Positions 6,291 through 14,075 of a stretch of 14,360 nt of DNA are shown piece after piece (the stretch's first letter is position 1; the number at the start of each line of letters is the position of its first letter). The notes below the pieces were generated by a model that made no database searches, had not been told where the DNA came from, and worked only from the letters and a program-made list of their open reading frames with translations. Made by a program: the position numbers and the translations under genes. The stretch is from Syntrophomonadaceae bacterium (GTDB lineage Bacteria; Bacillota; Dethiobacteria; DTU022), in contig PWEB01000023.1 of the NCBI GenBank assembly GCA_003553305.1, forward strand, positions 1 to 14,360, in the 5' to 3' direction.

Positions 6291-6743
6291 ATGGAAAAGG
6301 AAGTGATTATTCTGTTTTCTTCTTTACAGGTTACTTCTTCGCTGCAGGATTATCTGGAGGTTATACTTAACCTTTTAAAGGAAAAAAAGACAGCCCGGGT
6401 GACCGATATAGCTGATCGTTTAAATATCGCGAAGCCCAGTGTCATTCAAGCCCTCACCCTGCTAAAAGAGAAGGGCTTGATCAAGCAGGATCCTTATGGA
6501 CCGGTTGAATTAACCGAAGAGGGACGGCGGTATGCCTTAAAAATTCGCCACCGGCATAAAGTAATATATGGATTTTTAACCCAGGTTCTCGGTGTTTCTC
6601 CGGTTGCAGCCGAAAAAGACGCTTGTTTGATGGAGCATGATTTAAGTAAGGAATCTTTTGAGCGCCTGCTGGAATATTTGCAGGAGCAGAAAATTGATGC
6701 TGGCTTGAAAAAAGAAATCGACTGGATTGATGAATCCCTGTGA
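6291..6743 (+). CDS. DtxR/MntR-family metal-dependent transcriptional regulator
   Basis: The N-terminal winged helix (SLQDYLEVILNLLKEKKTAR, then VTDIADRLNIAKPSVIQALTLLKEKGLI) is followed by the dimerisation/metal-binding domain, matching MntR in length and order; there is no C-terminal SH3 domain. Numbering from ATG 6291, likely metal ligands are D20 and E23 in the first helix, H89 in RHRHKVIYGFL, and C112, E115 and H116 in CLMEH. The Asp in the first helix is MntR-like, whereas Cys at the position of MntR Glu99 is DtxR-like, so Mn/Fe selectivity is unclear. The start is uncertain. The frame is open from TTG 6255 (AAGAGG only 3 bases upstream), with ATG at 6273 and 6291. Family alignment would favour an even later start, but no ATG is available there. 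It is probably autoregulated through the palindrome at its promoter and is divergent from the MFS exporter. Confidence 0.85.
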   Translation: MEKEVIILFSSLQVTSSLQDYLEVILNLLKEKKTARVTDIADRLNIAKPSVIQALTLLKEKGLIKQDPYGPVELTEEGRRYALKIRHRHKVIYGFLTQVLGVSPVAAEKDACLMEHDLSKESFERLLEYLQEQKIDAGLKKEIDWIDESL

Positions 6744-6918
6744 TACTTACCTGACCAAGCAATGCTCATTTTTGAATATATCTTCAGATTCAGCTGCAAG
6801 ATTATTCTTTAATAATAAGGATGTTTTTTATATTTAAGATCGAGAAGTAAACTACTCCCAAATATTATCAAGTAATAAAGAAAGCTGGCTGCAGAAGTTT
6901 GACAAGCTAGCGCTGAGC

Positions 6919-8154
6919 TTAAAGCAGCAGGCGCCTTTTAAGTCGCTTCAGGCGGTGTTGTAAGGCCTCAGGACTTAGTTCATTGGTTCTGTTAAAGTAT
7001 GCAGCCTGGTTGATTTTTACCACTGCTAAAGCTTTTTCAGTCAATTCTAAAGCCATGCGAAATTCCTTACAGCGATGTTCGTAATACTTGGCCAGCTCGA
7101 TATAAGTTTTTGGGTTGGCCAGATTATTTGTTACGGATTCCTGCCAAATTGATACAGCTTCTTCCAATTTGCCCTGCCTCTTGTAATGAAAAGACAGCTC
7201 CAGGGCTGCTTCTTCGGCCCAGGGATCTGTTCTGCTCTTTAAAGCTTCGCGCAGGTAGCCTATACCTTCACTGCTGCGGCCTGCTTCCAGGCAGAGGCAT
7301 CCTAAAGAAATTGCTTCAGCAGGGTGTTCGATCAGTTTACCGGATGAAGTATTAAAAATCCTTTCTAAGAGTGTGACCATCGAAAGGATATCAAGGGCAT
7401 TGTGTTGGAATACTTTTTTAATAAGGTCGGTTTTGCCCCGGCGCAGGTAATCGAAATAGACGGCCGGAATTTCAGATCCCGGAATATCATCACCACGTTT
7501 TAAATCCAGCAAAGTTTCTTCCAGGGATTGCAAAGAACGGGAAGGCAGTCGCTTTTTCCAGAGGGCACGCGCGCATTGCAGCAGGTCAAGGTGCTGGGCC
7601 GGTTCAATCCTTTTCAGGCCGGAAAGCATCTGGCGGGTCTGCAGCAGCGGCAAATCGAAAAGTTTGCCGTTAAATGTAACCATGATTGGGAAATTTGCAG
7701 CAACATTGTTGATGTGCTTTAAAATTGCTCTTTCCTCGGAAGGGCGGCGTAGGAAATACTGGCGCAGTCTAAACTGGTTGTCTTCAAACCAACCCAGGCC
7801 GATTAGAAAAGCCCAGGTGCCGGTTCCGCCGGAGAGGCCGGTGGTTTCAATATCTAAAAAAAGGGAATGGTAAGGGTTGAAATCCACGAGGCCGCTGTTC
7901 CGGGCAGGTAGAGCCAGTTCCGGCCCCCAGCAGGAAAGTATGCCATCAAGACTGCTGCTGCCATGCCGGTGTGCGAGGGGGAGCTCTTGTTCACGCATGT
8001 AGCATCGCCCGAAATCGGTTTCGTCTTCACGTCCCTGGCCGGGGAAAAGGTCATTAATACTGCTTTTTTCATGGTCTTCAGCAACCTGCCGTCCGGTTTT
8101 GATTTCACCGGTTTGGTGCAGAGAGGATAATCTTGAATTTAAATCCCGCTTCAC
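6919..8154 (-). CDS. mrfB: MrfB/YprB-type DEDD exonuclease with repeat domain
   Basis: This 411-residue protein matches YprB/MrfB of Bacillus subtilis in length and layout. After about 90 variable residues, an RNase H-like exonuclease domain carries the acidic motifs: LFLDIETTGL (D101, E103), FNGKLFDLPLL (D167), QHLDLL (D190) and HNALDILSM (H251, D255). Residues 280-385 form helical TPR-like repeats (SLGCLCLEAGRSSEGIGYL, ELSFHYKRQGKLEEAVSIW, ELAKYYEHRCKEFRMALEL). In B. subtilis, MrfB acts with the MrfA helicase in excision repair of mitomycin C lesions. The same pair is encoded here as an operon, so the same role is likely. The GTG start overlaps the mrfA stop (GTGA, 4 bases) with a GAGGTGAT ribosome site inside the mrfA end, so translation is coupled. 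The C-terminus is strongly basic (KRLKRR). Confidence 0.88.
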   Translation of the reverse strand: MKRDLNSRLSSLHQTGEIKTGRQVAEDHEKSSINDLFPGQGREDETDFGRCYMREQELPLAHRHGSSSLDGILSCWGPELALPARNSGLVDFNPYHSLFLDIETTGLSGGTGTWAFLIGLGWFEDNQFRLRQYFLRRPSEERAILKHINNVAANFPIMVTFNGKLFDLPLLQTRQMLSGLKRIEPAQHLDLLQCARALWKKRLPSRSLQSLEETLLDLKRGDDIPGSEIPAVYFDYLRRGKTDLIKKVFQHNALDILSMVTLLERIFNTSSGKLIEHPAEAISLGCLCLEAGRSSEGIGYLREALKSRTDPWAEEAALELSFHYKRQGKLEEAVSIWQESVTNNLANPKTYIELAKYYEHRCKEFRMALELTEKALAVVKINQAAYFNRTNELSPEALQHRLKRLKRRLLL

Positions 8155-10412
8155 CCGAGGATCACCTCGATTAGATGAAGGACTTTTTTCTTGCTGGATT
8201 CTCCGTCCTGACTGGTTGGTCCGATGCAGGAAGGGCAGCCATCAATACACTTGCAGTCAGTAATGACTTTGCGGGCAGCGGTGAAAATCTCCTTGTAACT
8301 GCGATATATTTCAGCACTGTAGCCGACTCCGCCGGGGAAGTTATCATATAAGTAAAGAGTGGGCAGTTCAGTGAAAGGCGCTTTAACCTGGCTGACTGCG
8401 CGCAGATCACGCGGGTCACCCATTAGGAAAAATGCTGCCACCTGGGGTATCAGGTTAGCCAGGCTGATCAATCCCGACTGGATCTCCGAAAGGGTCATGT
8501 TTCCGTATGCTGCCGGGGTGAAAGAAATCCAAAATGCGGTGGTGTGCATTTCTGTTTCCGGTAGATCCACCGGCCCGGCGCCCAGGTTTTCATGGGTATT
8601 AAAGCGGATTTTTTTGAACATAGAAACCAGGGCGTTGATGCGTACATCTCCCCAGGCCCGGTTTATTTTGCCCTCTTCCTGTTCGAAAATATCCAGTGTC
8701 TTTAAATCAACTGAGAGGTTGGCATCGGTAAAATAATTTACGTCCACCAGGCGAACGTAAGCTTTTTTCTCATCAAAATCAAGTTTTTCGACCTGGAATT
8801 GCTTTCCGCCGTGCATGTAGATTGCCTCTTCATGCACCAGCATCGGAGCGCTGAAGCGGTCGACTTCGCCAATTACCCGGGGATGCGGCCCGGTGTTATC
8901 GATGATTACCACGTTTTCACGAGTTGCGCTGCGCAGGCTGATTTCCTCTGCCGGATAGGTGTCTTCCATCCAATGATAACGGCTATCACTGAGGTAGAGA
9001 ACATCTTCTTCTACCAGGAAATTCAGGATTGCCGTAATTTCAGCACTGCCGAACTTCTCCCCCTGATCAAAGGGCAGTTCAAAAGCAGCACAGCGGACAT
9101 GATTAGTGAGTATGATCAGGTTGTCGGGGTCAGCCAGGGCCCGTTCAGGAGTGCGCCCGAAAAAATAATCGGGGTTAGCCACAATATACTGGTTGAGCGG
9201 TTCGCTGTTTGCGATTAGCAAAGCCAGGGAAGTGCCGCTGCGCCGTCCGGAACGTCCGGCTTGCTGCCAGGTGCTTGCAATGCTGCCCGGATAACTGGTC
9301 ATCAGGCAGGCATCAAGAGCTCCGATATCTATGCCCAGCTCGAGGGCATTGGTGCTGATTACGCCCTTAATTGTTCCGGCCCGCAGGCCCTCTTCAATGG
9401 CTCTCCTTTCCCGGGGCAGGTAACCACCCCGATAGCCCCTGATACTGCTTTCTTCGCCGGGTCTTTTCTTGATGCCCTGGCGCAGATAGGTGAGGAGGAT
9501 TTCCACCCCTAAACGGCTGCGGGTAAAGATGATAGTTTGTATCTCCTTGCTAATTAATTCGCTGGCTACACGCTGTGCTTCTAATAAAGAACTTCGCCTC
9601 AGGCCAAGTTCGGGGTTGATCATAGGCGGGTTATAAAAAACAAAATGTTTTTCGGCCTGTGGGGAGCCATTTTCGTTAATAACCTGCAGGGGCTCCTCGA
9701 TCAACATCCCGGCCAGTTCGCCGGGGTTGGCAATAGTGGCCGAGCAAAGAATAAACTTGGGATCTGAACCATAAAAAGCGCAAATGCGTTTCAATCTGCG
9801 GATCACGTTAGCTACGTGACTGCCGAAAACGCCCCGGTACTGGTGCATTTCATCGATTACAATATATTGCAGGTTTTGAAAAAGTTGAATCCACTTGGTG
9901 TGGTGAGGCAGGATTGCTGAATGGAGCATATCCGGATTGGTAACTACAATATGGCCATTGCGGCGAATTCCCTGGCGAAGGCCGGGTTCGGTATCTCCAT
10001 CATAAGTCTGACAGTGCAGCGGGGTATCTAAGTCTGCGGTCAGGTCACGCAGCTCGGTAACCTGGTCCTGGGCTAGTGCCTTGGTCGGGAAGAGAAAGAG
10101 AGCCCGGCTTGATTGATCTTTGATCAGGGAATTGACTACAGGCAGGTTGTAACAAAGGGTTTTTCCCGAAGCAGTCGGAGTGACTACTACCACATTGTTA
10201 TTGTTAAGCACAGCGTCAACTGCTTTTGCCTGGTGGCTGTATAGTTTTTCAATGCCGCGCCGTTTCAGGGCTTTGTGAAGCTGTGGTCCAAGGTGACTGG
10301 GAAAGTCAGAAAAGTTACCTTCTGATGCAGGGACAGTTTCCCATCGGGTTACGTTACTCATGAATGCTGGGTCATCCTGCCACTGCTGCAGTAGTTCGTT
10401 AAGTTTTGGCAT
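8151..10412 (-). CDS. mrfA: MrfA/YprA-type DEAD/DEAH helicase with C-terminal Zn-binding domain
   Basis: This 753-residue superfamily 2 helicase is full length for the family. It shows the Q-motif region YSHQAKAVDA, Walker A TPTASGKT (78-85), PTKALAQDQ, TNPDMLH, the Walker B variant DEMH (187-190; B. subtilis MrfA is DEVH as I recall), SAT (224-226), STNALELGIDIG and QAGRSGRR. The C-terminal MZB/DUF1998-type region ends in CKCIDGCPSCIGP, with C720, C722, C726 and C729 as likely zinc ligands. In B. subtilis this helicase works with the MrfB exonuclease to remove mitomycin C adducts independently of UvrABC. mrfB follows with a 4-base overlap. ATG 10412 is preceded by AAGGCGG at a slightly long spacing. 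The gene is divergent from the Fe-S protein gene. Identity is confident; lesion range in this organism is inferred. Confidence 0.92.
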   Translation of the reverse strand: MPKLNELLQQWQDDPAFMSNVTRWETVPASEGNFSDFPSHLGPQLHKALKRRGIEKLYSHQAKAVDAVLNNNNVVVVTPTASGKTLCYNLPVVNSLIKDQSSRALFLFPTKALAQDQVTELRDLTADLDTPLHCQTYDGDTEPGLRQGIRRNGHIVVTNPDMLHSAILPHHTKWIQLFQNLQYIVIDEMHQYRGVFGSHVANVIRRLKRICAFYGSDPKFILCSATIANPGELAGMLIEEPLQVINENGSPQAEKHFVFYNPPMINPELGLRRSSLLEAQRVASELISKEIQTIIFTRSRLGVEILLTYLRQGIKKRPGEESSIRGYRGGYLPRERRAIEEGLRAGTIKGVISTNALELGIDIGALDACLMTSYPGSIASTWQQAGRSGRRSGTSLALLIANSEPLNQYIVANPDYFFGRTPERALADPDNLIILTNHVRCAAFELPFDQGEKFGSAEITAILNFLVEEDVLYLSDSRYHWMEDTYPAEEISLRSATRENVVIIDNTGPHPRVIGEVDRFSAPMLVHEEAIYMHGGKQFQVEKLDFDEKKAYVRLVDVNYFTDANLSVDLKTLDIFEQEEGKINRAWGDVRINALVSMFKKIRFNTHENLGAGPVDLPETEMHTTAFWISFTPAAYGNMTLSEIQSGLISLANLIPQVAAFFLMGDPRDLRAVSQVKAPFTELPTLYLYDNFPGGVGYSAEIYRSYKEIFTAARKVITDCKCIDGCPSCIGPTSQDGESSKKKVLHLIEVILG

Positions 10413-10476
10413 AAAGTTTTATTCCGCCTTAAACATTAGTTTGTTTTACTACTATATTCGTCATGGAAATCAAAAT

Positions 10477-10513
10477 ATCCTACCATTTTATGAAACCTTT
10501 TATATGGTAAAGG
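10477..10513. repeat. Imperfect dyad in mrfA / Fe-S gene intergenic region
   Basis: ATCCTACCAT and ATGGTAAAGGAT form a dyad with a perfect 6-bp core (TACCAT 10481-10486, ATGGTA 10504-10509) and a flanking ATCC/GGAT pair displaced by two bases. It sits in the AT-rich 206-base region between the divergent mrfA and Fe-S genes and could be an operator. I found no confident promoter hexamers in either direction here. Confidence 0.3.
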
Positions 10514-10618
10514 ATTTATTTGTACCGTTAGCGAATTATATTTGCACAGGTTAATTATAGCATTGATTAAATATTTATTAAGGTAAAAAATAAGTCAAAA
10601 GTTTAGGGAGGTGTTTTT

Positions 10619-11716
10619 TTGGGTCACCTGGCAGGTGGTAAAGAAGAAGCTTACCAGGCTCTGGCGGAAAGGTTAAGCCGATTTCCGGTGGGGGTTGTAA
10701 TCAACGAAACTTTAATGGAAATACTTATGCTGCTTTATGCAGAAAATGAGGCAGAAGTGGGCAGCAAGTTTCCTCTCAAGCCGCGGCCGTTGGAAAAAAT
10801 CAGGGAACTGACCGGGATGGCGGATCGCGAATTGACTAATCTGCTGGATGGTATGGCTAAAAAGGGCCTGGTTGTCGATATCCCTCGCAAAGGAACGACA
10901 TACTACATGCTTTCGCCTGTGGTTGTCGGTTTTTTTGAGTACAGCATGATGCGCGCGGATGGCGCCAATGTAAAAGAACTTGCAGCACTGTATGAACAAT
11001 ATTTTCAGATTCCTGAAGTAGCGGAAGAAATTTTTGGTACGGAATCAAAAATGTTTCGCGCTTTGATATATGAGCATTATATCCCGAAATTGGTGCAGAC
11101 CGAGGTTCTCGACTATGAAAAGGCTGAGGCAATTATTCGCCAATCCGCTGGCGGCGGTTTATCCATTTGTGCCTGCCGGCACAAGGCCAGTCATTTGGGC
11201 CATCCCTGCCGGTTTCCGATGGAGGATATTTGCACTTCGCTGGGACGCCCGGCGGAGTGGCTGCTGCGGCATGGTTTTGCCCGCAAAGCTTCTGTGGATG
11301 AACTGCTCAGTAATCTCGAACGCAGCCATAAACTAGGTTTGGTCCTGACCTGTGACAATGTCATTGATGAACCAGCTTACATGTGTCATTGCTGCGGTTG
11401 CTGCTGCGGGCCACTGCAGGCTATTAAGGATCACCGGGTGCAGGGTGTGCAGCCCAGCAATTTTATTCCGTTAATTGATCCGGAATCCTGCATTAACTGT
11501 GAAACCTGTGTTGATTTGTGTCATATTGATGCTTTAAAAGCATCCCCGGAAGCAGAACCGGTTTTGGACGAAAGCTTATGTATCGGCTGTGGGGTTTGTG
11601 CCACGGCTTGTCCCGGTGATGCTTTAAAGATGGTTCGCCGGGCAGAAATTTATGTCCCGCCGCAGAACAAAATGGCCCAGTTGACTCACATAGCTTTAGA
11701 AAGAAACCGTACTTAG
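10619..11716 (+). CDS. Winged-helix-like N-terminus fused to Cys-rich and 2x[4Fe-4S] ferredoxin domain
   Basis: I do not recognise a named family. Residues 25-100 look like a winged helix (INETLMEILMLLY, then RPLEKIRELTGMADRELTNL, LLDGMAKKGLVVDIP and a wing-like strand). The middle (184-263) has 11 cysteines in CxCR, C197, C205, C245 and an unusual dense CHCCGCCCG cluster (256-264). The C-terminus holds two ferredoxin motifs, C291-C294-C297-C301 and C321-C324-C327-C331-P, each CxxCxxCxxxC, enough for two [4Fe-4S] clusters. There are no membrane segments. TTG 10619 is chosen because AGGGAGGTG lies 5 bases upstream and no in-frame ATG or GTG lies near it. It leads the operon and ends 25 bases before kdd. 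It could be a redox-sensing regulator or an electron carrier for lysine fermentation; neither can be proven from sequence. Confidence 0.75.
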   Translation: MGHLAGGKEEAYQALAERLSRFPVGVVINETLMEILMLLYAENEAEVGSKFPLKPRPLEKIRELTGMADRELTNLLDGMAKKGLVVDIPRKGTTYYMLSPVVVGFFEYSMMRADGANVKELAALYEQYFQIPEVAEEIFGTESKMFRALIYEHYIPKLVQTEVLDYEKAEAIIRQSAGGGLSICACRHKASHLGHPCRFPMEDICTSLGRPAEWLLRHGFARKASVDELLSNLERSHKLGLVLTCDNVIDEPAYMCHCCGCCCGPLQAIKDHRVQGVQPSNFIPLIDPESCINCETCVDLCHIDALKASPEAEPVLDESLCIGCGVCATACPGDALKMVRRAEIYVPPQNKMAQLTHIALERNRT

Positions 11717-11741
11717 AAAAAACAAAAAGGAGATCATTAAA

Positions 11742-12779
11742 ATGCGCAAAGGTTGTCCTTATGGAAGCCACCGGGTGATTGAGCCAGAAGGGTTACTTCC
11801 CCAACCGGCCTGGAAGATAGACAATGATATGGAGATTTATGATAATGAAGTCCTGATCGATGTTGAAGTTTTAAATGTTGATTCGGCAAGTTTTACCCAG
11901 ATCGAGGAAAAAGCCGGTGGAGACGAGGTTCGAATCGCTGAGGTTATGACCGGGATAGTCAAAGACAGGGGTAAACATCATAACCCGGTGACCGGTTCCG
12001 GGGGGATGCTGATCGGCCGAGTCGGAAAAATCGGACCTGCCCTGGAAGGGAAAACCCCCCTGAAAATCGGTGATCGGTTAGCTACCCTGGTCTCTCTATC
12101 GTTAACCCCGCTGAGGATTGACCAAATTAAAAAAATACACAGGGAAATCGATCAGGTGGAAATTGAGGGCAAAGCAATCCTTTTTGAAAGCGGAATTTAT
12201 GCTGTCCTGCCTGAGGATTTGCCGCAAACCCTTGCTCTGGCTGTGCTTGATGTAGCCGGGGCTGCGGCCCAGACGGCTAAACTGGTCAGGCCGGGTGACA
12301 AAGTGGTTATAATCGGAGCCGGAGGGAAATCAGGCCTGTTATGCCTGCATGAAGCTAGAAAACGGGCCGGAGTGACCGGCCAGGTTATAGGAGTTGCCCC
12401 CCGGGAAGCAAGTAAAAAACGGGCTGAATCGACCGGTTACTGCGACCAGGTTGTGATTGCCGATGCAGCCGATGCACTTGATGTAATGAAGAAGGTGGAA
12501 GAAGCAACCGGTGGAGCGATGGCGGATCTAACGATTAACTGTGTAAACATCCCCAACACAGAACTATCTTCGATTTTAGCGACCCGGGACGGTGGTCAAG
12601 TATACTTTTTCAGCATGGCAACCAGTTTCACATCTGCTGCTTTAGGTGCCGAAGGAGTAGGTAAAGATTTAGACATGATTATTGGTAACGGCTATACCCG
12701 GGATCATGATCAGATTTCATTACATATTATGCGTGAAAGCCCTGTTTTGAGAAAAATCTTCGAAGAGCTGTACACTTAA
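11742..12779 (+). CDS. kdd: L-erythro-3,5-diaminohexanoate dehydrogenase
   Basis: Kdd oxidatively deaminates L-erythro-3,5-diaminohexanoate to 3-keto-5-aminohexanoate with NAD(P)+ in anaerobic lysine fermentation. The 345-residue length and the N-terminal GCPYGSHRVIEPEG followed by LLPQPAWKIDND are diagnostic of the family. A Rossmann fold follows, with VVIIGAGGKSG (about 188-198) as the dinucleotide-binding loop. AAGGAGAT lies 7 bases before ATG. The gene is 25 bases after the Fe-S protein and 24 bases before the aminotransferase, so it is part of one operon. Downstream kal supports the pathway assignment. The usual neighbour kce (3-keto-5-aminohexanoate cleavage enzyme) is not between kdd and kal here, where an aminotransferase gene sits instead. 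Confidence 0.92.
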   Translation: MRKGCPYGSHRVIEPEGLLPQPAWKIDNDMEIYDNEVLIDVEVLNVDSASFTQIEEKAGGDEVRIAEVMTGIVKDRGKHHNPVTGSGGMLIGRVGKIGPALEGKTPLKIGDRLATLVSLSLTPLRIDQIKKIHREIDQVEIEGKAILFESGIYAVLPEDLPQTLALAVLDVAGAAAQTAKLVRPGDKVVIIGAGGKSGLLCLHEARKRAGVTGQVIGVAPREASKKRAESTGYCDQVVIADAADALDVMKKVEEATGGAMADLTINCVNIPNTELSSILATRDGGQVYFFSMATSFTSAALGAEGVGKDLDMIIGNGYTRDHDQISLHIMRESPVLRKIFEELYT

Positions 12780-12803
12780 AAATATATTAAAGGGGTGATT
12801 TAA

Positions 12804-14048
12804 ATGCAGGAGAAGCCAAAATTAAATCTTGATAAATCAATGGCAATGTTTGAGGAAGCAAAGCGCATTTCTCCCGGCGGAGTGATGGGCATCAGGCGTC
12901 CTTACAATTTTGTTGAAGGAGAATACCCGATCTATTTAAACCATGGCTATAATGGTCATATTGTCGATGTGGACGGTAATGACTATATTGACATGCTTTG
13001 TGCTTACGGCCCAATTATTCTCGGCTATAACGAACCGGAGATTAACCAGGCTGTAATCGAACAGATGGAAAAAGGTTTTTGTTTTTCCCTGGTTCAGCAG
13101 ATCCAAAATGAATTAATCAAGCGAGTTATCAATATTGTCCCATCAGCTGAAATGGCTCTGCTGGTTAAAACCGGTTCTGATGCTACCAGTGTGGCTGTCA
13201 GGCTGGCCCGCGGTTACAGTGGTAAAGATAAAATTTTGCGCCATGGCTATCATGGCTGGCACGATTGGTGCGTGGAAGTCCCGGGCGGCGTGCCTACAGC
13301 CATCCAGGAGCTAACCCTGGAATTCCCTTACGGTGACCTGGAAGCTCTTGAAAAATTGCTTAAAGAAAATAAGGATCAGGTAGCTGCAATAATGATCACC
13401 CCAATCGGGCACCCTCTTGGTCAGCCGGTTAGTGCTCCTCCGGAAGGTTACCTGGAGGGAGTGCGCTCACTGGCCGATCAATATGGAGTGGTTCTCATAT
13501 TTGATGAAATCCGCACTGGTTTCCGGGTTGCTATGGGCGGGGCCCAGGAGCGTTATGGAGTTACTCCGGATATGACCACTATTGGTAAAGCGATGGCTAA
13601 TGGCTACGCGATTAGCGCTTGTGTAGGAAAATCAGAAATCATGAAGGTGGCCGAAAAGGATGTTTTTATCAGCTCAACCTTCTTTCCCAACAGCCTGGAG
13701 ATGGCTGCTTCTATGAAGTGCATTGATATCCTGGAACGGGAGAAAGTGCTTGATAATATTTGGGAGCGCGGCAGCAAGTTCCTCGTGCGCCTGAAAAAGA
13801 TTGTTGCTGATTCGGGCGTGCCCGCTACCGTATCCGGTATACCACCGATGCCTTTTGTTACTTTTGATAAAACTGACCATCAATATAAGCAGCGCCGGAC
13901 CCGTTTTTATACCGAAACAATCAGGCGAGGCCTGTTTATCCAGCCCTATCACCACTGGTACATTTCTTACCGTCATACAGACGAGGACCTTGATTATGCA
14001 CTGCAGGTTATAGAAGAGTCCTTGGCAGTGATCAGCAAGATCTATTAA
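12804..14048 (+). CDS. kat: Class III PLP aminotransferase, probable 3-aminobutanoyl-CoA transaminase
   Basis: This 414-residue fold-type I PLP enzyme is related to glutamate-1-semialdehyde aminomutase and acetylornithine-type aminotransferases. Visible PLP elements are TGSDATSVAVRLAR (123-136, phosphate-binding loop), YHGWHDW (149-155), the IFDEIRTGFR motif (D234, PLP N1) and IGKAMANG with K262 as the likely Schiff-base lysine. Placement between kdd and kal points to the acyl-CoA beta-transaminase (Kat) known from the lysine pathway of Cloacamonas, which converts 3-aminobutanoyl-CoA plus 2-oxoglutarate to acetoacetyl-CoA plus glutamate. The class is certain; the substrate is inferred from context. 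It could instead act on another beta-amino intermediate such as 3,5-diaminohexanoate. The start has AAAGGGGTGAT 6 bases before ATG. Spacing to kal is 27 bases. Confidence 0.8.
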   Translation: MQEKPKLNLDKSMAMFEEAKRISPGGVMGIRRPYNFVEGEYPIYLNHGYNGHIVDVDGNDYIDMLCAYGPIILGYNEPEINQAVIEQMEKGFCFSLVQQIQNELIKRVINIVPSAEMALLVKTGSDATSVAVRLARGYSGKDKILRHGYHGWHDWCVEVPGGVPTAIQELTLEFPYGDLEALEKLLKENKDQVAAIMITPIGHPLGQPVSAPPEGYLEGVRSLADQYGVVLIFDEIRTGFRVAMGGAQERYGVTPDMTTIGKAMANGYAISACVGKSEIMKVAEKDVFISSTFFPNSLEMAASMKCIDILEREKVLDNIWERGSKFLVRLKKIVADSGVPATVSGIPPMPFVTFDKTDHQYKQRRTRFYTETIRRGLFIQPYHHWYISYRHTDEDLDYALQVIEESLAVISKIY

Positions 14049-14075
14049 GCCTATTGCCCGGGGAGGTGTTTTGAA

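Noticed and set aside
6903..6919. Short hairpin (AAGCT / AGCTT) at the end of mrfB as a terminator
   Set aside because: It has only a 5-bp stem, overlaps the stop codon, and is not followed by a T-run on the minus strand.
8359..8736. Plus-strand open frame of 125 codons inside mrfA
   Set aside because: It is antisense to a well-supported helicase, and its translation has no recognisable motif.
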